DNA of 5,954 nt from Flavobacteriaceae bacterium (GCA_027068695.1 JAMOMG010000316.1:1-5954); one strand, 5' to 3'; shown: positions 1 to 5,954, counted from the stretch's first letter. Notes: generated by a model not told the origin, from the letters alone. Numbers and translations are program-made.

Positions 1-1
1 G

Positions 2-166
2 ATGAAAATGATGAATGCTAATCCTGAGATGAAAAATAAAATGATGAAAATGATGATGAAAAACCCTGAAATGTTAGCAAAAATGAGTGCAATGATGAAG
101 AACCCTGAAATGATGAAAAATATGAAAGAAAAGAAAATGGATCACAATATGAAACATAAACATTAA
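2..166 (+). CDS. Met-rich, His-tailed protein with NPEM repeats, 3' end only (putative copper-binding)
   Basis: This is the C-terminal 54 residues of a protein whose frame is open to the left edge. The ATG at 2 is in frame but need not be the true start; a longer protein beginning before the window is more likely. Eighteen of the 54 residues are methionine, many in MM, MxM and MxxM patterns. The tetrapeptide NPEM occurs three times (visible residues 7-10, 21-24, 34-37), about 13-14 residues apart. The tail carries three histidines (DHNMKHKH). There is no cysteine and little hydrophobic residue content besides Met. Met-rich segments of this kind in envelope proteins bind Cu(I) or Ag(I) through thioether sulfur, and similar Met/NPEM-repeat proteins occur beside copper genes in Flavobacteriia (recalled, not searched). 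The TRASH lipoprotein and copper ATPase downstream fit this reading. Function is inferred from composition and context. The frame and stop are clear. Confidence 0.72.
   Translation: MKMMNANPEMKNKMMKMMMKNPEMLAKMSAMMKNPEMMKNMKEKKMDHNMKHKH
20..112 (+). repeat. NPEM-coding short repeats inside the Met-rich gene
   Basis: Three copies of an Asn-Pro-Glu-Met coding unit start at 20, 62 and 101. The second and third share the 12-mer aaccctgaaatg exactly, and each is preceded by atgatgaa(a/g). The repeats are in frame and likely arose by internal duplication. They could vary in number between strains. Confidence 0.7.
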
Positions 167-179
167 AACATTTTAAAGA

Positions 180-267
180 CCTGTTAAGAAAAGAGTGTGT
201 AACCCCATATTAAATAAATGGTTTTGATTATTTCACTCTTGAAAAACACGCTCTTTTCTTCTGCAGG
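180..267. repeat. Long imperfect inverted repeat (hairpin) in the intergenic region
   Basis: The 15-mer aagaaaagagtgtgt at 186-200 is complementary to acacgctcttttctt at 246-260 with a single U·G wobble. The stem can extend outward after a small internal loop, pairing cctgt (180-184) with gcagg (263-267), again with one wobble. The loop is 45 nt. Within it, cactctt at 234-240 can pair instead with aagagtg at 191-197, so two mutually exclusive hairpins share one 5' arm. No pure T run follows the stem and the loop is long, so this is not a classic intrinsic terminator. It could still end transcription of the Met-rich gene, protect an mRNA end, or be a remnant of a small mobile repeat. The pairing is directly visible; the role is unknown. 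Confidence 0.55.
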
Positions 268-297
268 CACTAATTATTAATTTTAATAAAAATATTT

Positions 298-720
298 ATG
301 AAACGAAAGAAATATTTATTAGGAATCTCTGTACTTGTTTTAAGTATAATTTTAAGCAGTTGTACTAGTACTAATCAAAAAAAACAAGACAGTAAAACAA
401 CAACTGTTCAAAAAGAAAAAGTTGTTACTGCACAAAAAGGAGCAAAATTAAAATCTAGTGAAGTTTGTTATGTAAATAATGCATTTATGAGAGCTGAACA
501 AATTCCTGTAATGGTAGAAGGTAAAATATATTACGGATGTTGTGAAGGCTGTGTAGATAAACTAAAAAACAATTTAGACGGTGTAAGATACAGCACCGAT
601 CCACTAACAGGTGAAAAAGTTGATAAAGCTACAGCCTATATTGTTTTAAAACCAAATAGCACTAACGATGTTCTGTACTTTGCTTCAGAAAAAAATTACA
701 ATGAGTTTGTAAAACTCTAA
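298..720 (+). CDS. TRASH/YHS-like metal-binding lipoprotein
   Basis: This 140-residue exported lipoprotein is predicted to bind a transition metal outside the cytoplasm. Residues 1-22 form a lipoprotein signal: the basic MKRKK, a hydrophobic core, then a lipobox L-S-S-C with Cys22 as the lipidation site. Residues 23-50 are a Lys/Thr/Gln-rich linker. The C-terminal domain (about 55-140) has Cys57 followed by a hydrophobic strand and the cluster YYGCCEGC (Cys81, Cys82, Cys85), then a DPLTGEKVDK segment and a closing FASEKNYNEF motif. A lone Cys, about 20-25 residues, then Cys-x3-Cys ending in a 'YFASEKNYxxF'-type helix is the layout of TRASH/YHS metal-sensing or trafficking domains. Similar lipoproteins are common near copper ATPases in Bacteroidetes and are sometimes labelled MlpB (recalled, not checked). 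The doublet Cys81-Cys82 gives one extra potential ligand. It starts at the only plausible ATG, behind an A/T-rich leader without a strong Shine-Dalgarno site. Metal identity is inferred from context. Confidence 0.85.
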   Translation: MKRKKYLLGISVLVLSIILSSCTSTNQKKQDSKTTTVQKEKVVTAQKGAKLKSSEVCYVNNAFMRAEQIPVMVEGKIYYGCCEGCVDKLKNNLDGVRYSTDPLTGEKVDKATAYIVLKPNSTNDVLYFASEKNYNEFVKL

Positions 721-782
721 CACGAAATTGTTTGTTGATTTTTGATTTGAATTTTAATTCAGTAAAACTACTAAAACATAAC

Positions 783-2120
783 ATGATGAGAAATAATTTT
801 ACATCTAATACTTTTAAAGATTTAGAATGCTGCTCATCTGATACCATTTGTTTACCTAAAACAACCCTAAAAAGATTGGTAGTTATTGGAGGTGGTTTTG
901 CTGGGTTAGAATTAGTCAAAAAATTAAAAAATAAAAAAATACAAATAGTTTTAATTGATAAAAATAATTTTCATCAATTTCAGCCTTTACTATATCAAGT
1001 TGCAACAAGCGGCTTAGAACCAGATAGTATTGCATTCCCATTAAGAAAACAATTAGCAGGTTATAAAAATGTAAATTTTAGACTTACTGAGGTATTGCAA
1101 ATTAAGCCCGAAGAAAATACTATTTATACTACTAAAGGTGTAATTACCTATGATTATTTAGTATTAGCAACAGGAACAGCAACAAATTTTTTCGGATTAA
1201 AATCTGTTCAAAAAAATGGCCTTGGGTTAAAAGATATTCGTGACTCTTTAAACATAAGGCATATGATGTTACAAAACCTTGAGCAAGCAACTATAACTTG
1301 CAATGAGCAAGAAAAAAAAGCCTTAACAAATTTTGTTATTGTTGGTGGTGGACCTGCAGGAATTGAAATGGCTGGTGCATTGGCTGAATTTTGTAAATAC
1401 ATTATACCAAAAGATTATCCTGAGTTTTCAGCATCAATAATGAAAATTTATTTGATTGAAGCTTCCAATAAAATTTTAGGTGTAATGTCAAATAAAGCAT
1501 CTTCTCAATCACTAAAATATCTAACAGATTTAAATGTACATGTTTTAGTAAATGAAGCTGTAATAGATTACGACGGCACACTCGTTAAAACCAAAAGTGG
1601 GAAAGAAATTAATGCTAAAAATTTAATTTGGACAGCTGGAGTTAAGGGCTTTTTCCCAAATGGACTTGACAATAAAGACAATATTGTTAGAGGAAATCGC
1701 TTGAAAACAAACGAGAACTTGAAAGTTATAGGTTTTAACAATATTTATGCCATTGGTGATGTATCAGCAATGATAACAGAAAAAACACCTAAAGGACATC
1801 CACAAGTGGCACAACCTGCCATTCAACAAGGAAAATATTTGGCTGAAAATTTTCTTAAAATAATTAATAATAAGCCTATAAAACCTTTTAAATATATTGA
1901 CAAAGGATCTTTAGCAACTGTTGGTAAACGTAGAGCTGTTGCCGATTTAGGAAAATTAAAGTTTACAGGATACTTTGCCTGGTTATTATGGTCTTTTGTT
2001 CATTTAATGTCTATAAGTGGTTTTAAAAACAAACTACTTGTTGGGTTAAATTGGACAATAAGTTATTTCTCATACGATAAAAGTAATCGCCTAATTATTA
2101 GAAAGTTTAAAAACAATTAA
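783..2120 (+). CDS. ndh: Type II NADH:quinone oxidoreductase (NDH-2)
   Basis: This is a single-subunit, non-proton-pumping NADH dehydrogenase that passes electrons from NADH via FAD to the quinone pool, probably menaquinone, on the cytosolic face of the membrane. With the ATG at 783 it has 445 residues, normal for the family. The FAD-binding Rossmann motif is GGGFAG at 36-41, followed by the NDH-2 signature FHQFQPLLYQVATSGLEP. The NADH-binding motif GGGPAG is at 188-193, the second FAD motif is IYAIGD with Gly325-Asp326, and the quinone-site motif AQPAIQQ is at 343-349. The last 60 or so residues contain an aromatic, hydrophobic stretch (YFAWLLWSFVHLMSI) expected to dock on the membrane. The frame extends upstream to a TTG at 732, but the tandem ATGs at 783/786 are better starts. 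The tail before the FAD domain is about 30 residues and contains CCSSDTIC (Cys16, Cys17, Cys23), which is unusual for NDH-2. It follows the lipoprotein gene by 62 bp and its stop touches the next start. Confidence 0.93.
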   Translation: MMRNNFTSNTFKDLECCSSDTICLPKTTLKRLVVIGGGFAGLELVKKLKNKKIQIVLIDKNNFHQFQPLLYQVATSGLEPDSIAFPLRKQLAGYKNVNFRLTEVLQIKPEENTIYTTKGVITYDYLVLATGTATNFFGLKSVQKNGLGLKDIRDSLNIRHMMLQNLEQATITCNEQEKKALTNFVIVGGGPAGIEMAGALAEFCKYIIPKDYPEFSASIMKIYLIEASNKILGVMSNKASSQSLKYLTDLNVHVLVNEAVIDYDGTLVKTKSGKEINAKNLIWTAGVKGFFPNGLDNKDNIVRGNRLKTNENLKVIGFNNIYAIGDVSAMITEKTPKGHPQVAQPAIQQGKYLAENFLKIINNKPIKPFKYIDKGSLATVGKRRAVADLGKLKFTGYFAWLLWSFVHLMSISGFKNKLLVGLNWTISYFSYDKSNRLIIRKFKNN

Positions 2121-2924
2121 ATGTTAACTTATACCTTCCTTTTTAATAAACTAGTTGACAAAAAAACAGTCATTCTTCATGCCATTATGGGTGTAATTAT
2201 CTTCTACTTTATTTTCCATCCTTTAACAATGGTGGTTTACTGGTACGAATTTAATACTGAGCCATTAACATTTACATCTTTTTTTAATGTTCTAAATCAT
2301 AGAATAGAGCATTCGTTTTCTTATAGGATGCTAGATATGTCATTAATTTTCATGTTAATGGGAGGTATCACAGGTTTAATTTTTGGATTGTATAAATTAA
2401 ATAATAAAAAATTAAACAAGCATATTCAGTTGTTAAATAACGATTTGTTAAAATTAATTAATCAAGGTGAAAATCAATTTGTTGAGTTAAAATCATCTAT
2501 TAGATATGATTTTAGACAAAAAATAACCAATCTTGATTTAGAAGTTGTAATTGCTAAAACCATTGTTGGTTTTATGAATGCTAAAGGAGGTAAATTAATT
2601 ATTGGTGTAAATGATGATGGAGAAATACTGGGTTTAGAAAAAGATTTTAAAACCCTAAAACAACAAAATACGGATGGTTTTGAACAAAAAATTTATGAAA
2701 TAATTTCAAAGTACATAGGTAAAGAATATTGTTTTTATTGTACTGTTTATTTTCATCAATTAGATAAAAAAGCAATTTGCGTTGTAGCTATAGATGAAGT
2801 TGCTGAACCCGTTTATTTATCAAGAGGTAAAGACACCCTGTTTTATATAAGAGCGGGAAATTCAACTAAACCTTTAACAATTAAAGAGGCCTTTCACTAC
2901 ATTAAAATGGAAAAGGGATCGTAA
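2121..2924 (+). CDS. Membrane-anchored Schlafen/AlbA_2-domain protein
   Basis: This 267-residue protein has two N-terminal membrane helices (about 17-40 and 71-92) separated by a short, probably periplasmic loop with aromatic and His/Glu residues. A basic, Asn/Lys/Leu-rich linker (93-115) places the rest in the cytosol by the positive-inside rule. Residues 116-263 match an AlbA_2 (Schlafen-like) fold: GENQFVELKSS at the start, then FMNAKGGKLIIGVNDDGEILGL at 151-172 (the family's N-x-x-GG-x-x-x-hGV-x-DDG pattern), and a C-terminal FYIRAGNSTKPLTIKEA segment, which is the usual Y-x-R-x-G-x-S/N end of this domain. Glu117, Glu122 and Asp165/166 resemble in order the acidic triad of mammalian Schlafen tRNases, but the domain is often just a nucleic-acid-binding or regulatory module. 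The ATG begins on the base after the ndh stop, suggesting translational coupling. No helix-turn-helix or ATPase domain follows. The family is fairly sure; the function is unknown. Confidence 0.8.
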   Translation: MLTYTFLFNKLVDKKTVILHAIMGVIIFYFIFHPLTMVVYWYEFNTEPLTFTSFFNVLNHRIEHSFSYRMLDMSLIFMLMGGITGLIFGLYKLNNKKLNKHIQLLNNDLLKLINQGENQFVELKSSIRYDFRQKITNLDLEVVIAKTIVGFMNAKGGKLIIGVNDDGEILGLEKDFKTLKQQNTDGFEQKIYEIISKYIGKEYCFYCTVYFHQLDKKAICVVAIDEVAEPVYLSRGKDTLFYIRAGNSTKPLTIKEAFHYIKMEKGS

Positions 2925-2951
2925 ATTTATTAAATTTAGAACTAAATACTT

Positions 2952-3641
2952 ATGGCTTTAAAAAATAAAATAATTTTCACTCTTTTACTTTTTGTACTGT
3001 TATTCAAATTTGAAACGTACTCACAAACTCCTAAGGGAATGTTAATGTACCAAATAGAGAATAAACAGTTTAAAAAAACAAATTTTGATAGAAATCATAA
3101 GGTGGTAGATTATCAATATATTAAAGTGGGAAATATTATTAAAAATGACAATGTATTCTCTTTGGAAATAAACATGAAGAAATTTGATAAAAAAGGCAAT
3201 TTAAAAAAAGAAGAAACATCCAAGTATAGTTGTAACACAAAAGAGGGAGGCGTTTTTATGGGCATCATACCTTTTATAAATAAACCTTCTAAAAAAATTG
3301 ATATCAATGTATTGAGCAAAAAACCTCTATATCCAAATAATTTACAAGAAGTAAGTACTCTCGATGACTACAGAATTATAGCAACTTATAAAACCGGGTT
3401 TTTAGGTGTTACCGCCATTACTGATATGAATTATATAAATAGAAAAATTAAAAAAACGAACGATAATACCTATACCATTTTAGGTGAAATTGATTTAAAA
3501 ATAAATGTGGCTGGTGTTAACATTTCAAATATTAGCTACAAATCAGAAGAAAAAATAGATACCTCAAAAGGAATCGTATTTCAAAAATTTGTTGAAAATT
3601 CCGGTTCATATTTTACGATACAACTTATAAATGAGTACTAA
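2952..3641 (+). CDS. Secreted protein of unknown function
   Basis: This 229-residue protein begins with a signal peptide: MALKNK, a Leu/Phe-rich core to about residue 20, and a likely signal peptidase I site near TYS|QT (after residue 24). There is no lipobox Cys and no further membrane segment. The mature part is Lys/Asn/Ile-rich and alternates charged and hydrophobic residues, suggesting a mainly beta-strand protein. Strand-like stretches include VVDYQYIKVGNIIKNDNVFS, a SKYSCNTKEGGVFMG turn and FQKFVENSGSYFTIQL near the end. The only Cys in the mature chain is in SKYSCN. The pattern of a 'YxxKV…KKFDKKGN…Y.C…GGVF' core recalls TapB/DUF3108-like periplasmic proteins of Bacteroidetes, but this is a weak recollection and not an assignment. 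It lies 27 bp after the AlbA_2 gene on the same strand, so cotranscription with ndh and the AlbA_2 gene is likely. The start at 2952 is supported by the signal peptide beginning there. Confidence 0.8.
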   Translation: MALKNKIIFTLLLFVLLFKFETYSQTPKGMLMYQIENKQFKKTNFDRNHKVVDYQYIKVGNIIKNDNVFSLEINMKKFDKKGNLKKEETSKYSCNTKEGGVFMGIIPFINKPSKKIDINVLSKKPLYPNNLQEVSTLDDYRIIATYKTGFLGVTAITDMNYINRKIKKTNDNTYTILGEIDLKINVAGVNISNISYKSEEKIDTSKGIVFQKFVENSGSYFTIQLINEY

Positions 3642-3674
3642 TCAAAATATTATAATTAATTACCAATAAACCAT

Positions 3675-3703
3675 AACTTAATTATATACGTATTTTATAA
3701 GTT
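3675..3703. promoter_or_regulatory. Possible operator: inverted repeat overlapping the -7 element
   Basis: aactta (3675-3680) and taagtt (3698-3703) are perfect inverted copies around an AT-rich 17-nt centre that itself contains the palindrome atacgtat (3686-3693). The two centres nearly coincide (3689 versus 3689.5). A dimeric metal-responsive regulator binding here would sit on the promoter of the ATPase gene. Short AT-rich palindromes arise easily by chance in this genome, so the call is weak. Confidence 0.25.
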
Positions 3704-3705
3704 TG
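3698..3705 (+). promoter_or_regulatory. Candidate Bacteroidetes -7 promoter element for the copper ATPase
   Basis: taagtttg matches the Bacteroidetes sigma-A -7 consensus TAnnTTTG exactly and lies 33 bp before the ATPase start codon. No convincing -33 TTG is present at the usual distance upstream, which would fit a promoter needing an activator, or a chance match in AT-rich DNA. The element overlaps the right arm of a small inverted repeat (aactta 3675-3680, taagtt 3698-3703). Confidence 0.4.
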
Positions 3706-3738
3706 ATAAACAATTAAAATAATCAAAAAATTCTTATT

Positions 3739-5954
3739 ATGAAACATACATATAAGGTAACCGGAATGACTTGCGTAGGATGTGAAACAGATGTTAAAAG
3801 CGCTTTAGGTAATTTAAAAGATATCACAGCAGTAGATGTGAATTTAGATAAAGAAGAAGTTATTCTTGAAATGACACAACACATTTCAATTGAAAAACTT
3901 CAAGAAACTCTTTTACTAGCAGGATTACACTATACTATCAGTTTGCCAAATACAACTTCTCAAAAAGAAGAAAAAGAGAGCAACATAATTATAAAAAAAG
4001 GCACCTATGCTTGCCCTATGCACTGTGAAGGAGATAAAACTTATGATGAGTCAGGAAAATGTCCAGTTTGCGGTATGTTTTTAAAAGAAGTTTCAACTGA
4101 ATATACTTGTCCTATGCATCCAGAAGTGGTAAGTGATAAACCTGGAACTTGTCCAAAATGTAAAATGGATTTGGTTCCTAAAAATGTGAAAGACAGTAAA
4201 CCTAATACTCAACATCACAATCATAAATCAACCACACACACACATAATCACAATCATAAAAAATCAGATTCTGGTGTTTATTATTGCCCTATGCGTTGTG
4301 AAGATGATAAAACTTATAATGAACCCGGTAGTTGTCCAAAATGTGGCATGGACTTAATTGAGCAACCTAAATTGGTTGTAGATTCTAAATATACTTGTCC
4401 AATGCATCCTGAAATTATTAAAGATGCTCCTGGTAACTGTCCTATTTGTGGAATGGATTTAATCCCTATGGAACCCGATGAAAGTGAAGAGTTAAAAACC
4501 TACAATAAATTGGCTAAAAAAATGAAATTAGCCACTGTACTTTCTGTCCCTGTTTTGCTTATTTCATTAGCAATGTATTTACCAAAAAATCCACTACTAT
4601 TAATAATGCCTCAATACTATTGGGATTGGGTACAATTTCTATTAACAATTCCTGTAGTATTTGTAGCCTGTTGGATGTTTTTTGAACGTGCATGGAAATC
4701 TATTATCACTTGGAATTTAAATATGTTTACTCTTGTAGGAATTGGTACAGGTGCCGCTTTCTTATTTAGTATTGTTGGGCTGTTTTTCCCAGATGTTTTT
4801 CCTCAAGAATTTAAAGGTGAATCTGGTGATGTAAGCCTTTATTTTGAAGCTACAGCTGTTATTTTAACACTCGTATTATTAGGCCAGTTACTGGAAGCCA
4901 GAGCACATAGTCAAACCAGTGGAGCAATTAAAGAATTACTAAAATTAGCTCCTTCTGAAGCTACTTTGGTTATTGATGGTGAAGATAAAGTAGTTTCAAT
5001 TCACGATATTAAAGCAGGTGATTTACTACGTGTTAAACCAGGAGATAAAATTCCTGTAGATGGAGTTATCGTTGAAGGTAAAAGTAGTATTGATGAATCT
5101 ATGATTACAGGCGAACCAATTCCTGTTGATAAAACAATTGACGATAAAGTAAGTTCTGGAACTATTAATGGAACACAGTCATTTGTAATGAAAGCTGAGC
5201 GTGTTGGATCAGAAACACTGTTATCTCAAATTATTCAAATGGTTAGTGATGCTAGTAGATCACGAGCTCCAATTCAAAAATTAGCAGATACTATTTCAAA
5301 ATATTTTGTCCCAATTGTTGTTGTTATCTCTATTATAACTTTTATTGTTTGGGTTAATTTTGGACCAGATCCAGCTATGGTTTATGCCTTTGTAAATGCT
5401 GTAGCAGTATTAATAATAGCTTGTCCTTGTGCATTAGGTTTAGCAACACCTATGTCTGTAATGGTTGGTGTTGGTAAAGGTGCTCAAAGCGGAATTTTAA
5501 TTAAAAACGCCGAAGCTCTAGAAGCTATGAATAAAGTTAATGTTTTAATAACAGATAAAACAGGAACACTAACTGAAGGAAAACCATCAGTAGAAAGCAT
5601 AGTTGCTTTAGAAGGAGATTCAAAAGATTTATTACAACAAATAGCTTCTTTAAATCAGTATAGTGAGCATCCATTAGCGCAGGCTATTGTACACTACGCC
5701 AAAGAAAACAACACAAAACTTATTAAAGTGAATGATTTTGAAGCCGTTGCAGGAATGGGCGTTGTAGGTACTGTTGGTAAAAATAAGGTAGCTCTTGGAA
5801 ACAAAAAATTAATGCTTCAAATAAATGCTGAGATACCAAAAGAATTAGAAACCAAAATTATTGCTGAGCAAAAATTGGGTAAAACAGTCTCTTTTATTGC
5901 TGTAGATAAAAAAGCTATTGGTTATGTAAGTATTTCTGATGCTATAAAAGAAAC
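3739..5954 (+). CDS. Copper-exporting P1B-type ATPase with HMA and four heavy-metal-binding modules (3' truncated by window)
   Basis: The protein pumps Cu(I), possibly Ag(I), out of the cytosol using ATP. The visible 738 residues contain, in order: an HMA domain (about 1-68) with the metal site MTCVGC (Cys12, Cys15); four CPMxC/P-E…CPxCxM heavy-metal-binding modules (about 90-118, 122-147, 181-208, 218-244); a His-rich linker between the second and third (seven or more His in 159-173); membrane helices near 265-283, 297-316, 330-350 and 368-387; the actuator TGE at 457-459; two more helices near 524-539 and 548-568 carrying the metal-path motif CPC at 562-564; the phosphorylation loop DKTGT with Asp606; and the nucleotide-domain SEHPL (642-646) and GMGVVG (672-677). 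CPC with the HMA and CPMHPE modules indicates the CopA/SilP-like copper class. The TM5-TM6 ligands that would settle specificity are past the edge. The start at 3739 places the HMA domain at the N-terminus. It follows a 97-bp gap, so it may have its own promoter. Confidence 0.94.
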   Translation, partial: MKHTYKVTGMTCVGCETDVKSALGNLKDITAVDVNLDKEEVILEMTQHISIEKLQETLLLAGLHYTISLPNTTSQKEEKESNIIIKKGTYACPMHCEGDKTYDESGKCPVCGMFLKEVSTEYTCPMHPEVVSDKPGTCPKCKMDLVPKNVKDSKPNTQHHNHKSTTHTHNHNHKKSDSGVYYCPMRCEDDKTYNEPGSCPKCGMDLIEQPKLVVDSKYTCPMHPEIIKDAPGNCPICGMDLIPMEPDESEELKTYNKLAKKMKLATVLSVPVLLISLAMYLPKNPLLLIMPQYYWDWVQFLLTIPVVFVACWMFFERAWKSIITWNLNMFTLVGIGTGAAFLFSIVGLFFPDVFPQEFKGESGDVSLYFEATAVILTLVLLGQLLEARAHSQTSGAIKELLKLAPSEATLVIDGEDKVVSIHDIKAGDLLRVKPGDKIPVDGVIVEGKSSIDESMITGEPIPVDKTIDDKVSSGTINGTQSFVMKAERVGSETLLSQIIQMVSDASRSRAPIQKLADTISKYFVPIVVVISIITFIVWVNFGPDPAMVYAFVNAVAVLIIACPCALGLATPMSVMVGVGKGAQSGILIKNAEALEAMNKVNVLITDKTGTLTEGKPSVESIVALEGDSKDLLQQIASLNQYSEHPLAQAIVHYAKENNTKLIKVNDFEAVAGMGVVGTVGKNKVALGNKKLMLQINAEIPKELETKIIAEQKLGKTVSFIAVDKKAIGYVSISDAIKE
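4006..4470 (+). repeat. Tandem duplication of an A-B pair of metal-binding modules within the ATPase
   Basis: Two module types alternate. Type A (residues 90-118 and 181-208) reads CPMxCExDKTYxE…CPxCGM; type B (122-147 and 218-244) reads CPMHPE…PGxCPxCxMDL. Across the 22-codon core, A1 (from 4012) and A2 (from 4285) are identical at 51 of 66 bases and 16 of 22 residues, so one A-B pair was probably copied. Between the pairs lies a His/Thr/Asn linker (about 158-175). Key residues differ: A2 has Arg186 where A1 has His95, and B1 has Lys142 in place of the Gly of CGM. Confidence 0.8.

Noticed and set aside
1..130. Short direct repeats as a CRISPR array
   Set aside because: The units are in-frame Met/Lys/NPEM codons of a coding sequence, without unique spacers of constant length.
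219..226. tggttttg as a -7 promoter element for the lipoprotein gene
   Set aside because: It misses the key A of TAnnTTTG, lies in the hairpin loop over 70 bp from the start codon, and has no -33 partner.
186..260. Hairpin as a standard rho-independent terminator
   Set aside because: The 45-nt loop is too long, the stem is not GC-rich, and no uninterrupted T tract follows. Termination remains possible but cannot be called.
732..782. Upstream TTG start that would add 17 residues to NDH-2
   Set aside because: The added residues have no family support, the stretch begins 12 bp after the previous stop, and tandem ATGs at 783/786 provide better starts already preceding a long tail.
662..919. Reverse-strand open frame of 85 codons
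   Set aside because: It runs antisense over the end of the lipoprotein gene and the start of ndh, has no recognisable motif, and both genes it crosses are well supported.
1208..1402. Reverse-strand open frame of 64 codons
   Set aside because: It lies wholly inside ndh, opposite the conserved NADH-binding motif; its Pro/Gly pattern is a mirror of that motif.
3113..3319. Reverse-strand open frame of 68 codons
   Set aside because: It is contained in the secreted-protein gene, and its hydrophobic look results from antisense Lys/Asn codons reading as Phe/Leu/Ile.

Overview
The window is AT-rich DNA with weak Shine-Dalgarno signals, one good match to the Bacteroidetes -7 promoter element (TAnnTTTG) and protein sequences typical of marine or environmental Flavobacteriia. 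Family assignments come from reading motifs only; no database search was run. Every gene lies on the + strand, and the visible theme is metal handling, most likely copper, at the cell envelope.

Layout, left to right. (1) Positions 2-166 hold the 3' end of a Met-rich, His-tailed protein with three NPEM repeats, a composition typical of Cu(I)/Ag(I)-binding envelope proteins. (2) Positions 167-297 are non-coding and contain a long imperfect inverted repeat (180-200 with 246-267) with a competing shorter pairing. (3) Positions 298-720 encode a small lipoprotein with a TRASH/YHS-like cysteine module. (4) Positions 783-2120 encode a type II NADH:quinone oxidoreductase (NDH-2, ndh) with an unusual Cys-containing N-terminal tail. 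(5) Positions 2121-2924 directly abut ndh and encode a two-helix membrane protein with a cytosolic Schlafen/AlbA_2 domain. (6) Positions 2952-3641 encode a secreted protein of unknown function. (7) Positions 3642-3738 form a 97-bp promoter-like gap. (8) Positions 3739-5954 encode the first 738 residues of a P1B-type copper-exporting ATPase, with an HMA domain, four zinc-ribbon-like heavy-metal-binding modules in a duplicated A-B/A-B array, and a His-rich linker. It is cut by the window end.

A working model, which is inference, is that the ATPase expels Cu(I) from the cytosol while the Met-rich protein and TRASH lipoprotein bind metal outside the inner membrane. NDH-2 sits between them and may simply be a respiratory enzyme. 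The E. coli NDH-2 has reported cupric reductase activity, however, so a role in copper redox is plausible. The AlbA_2 membrane protein and the secreted protein have no obvious metal-binding residues. They are the least explained parts of the locus.
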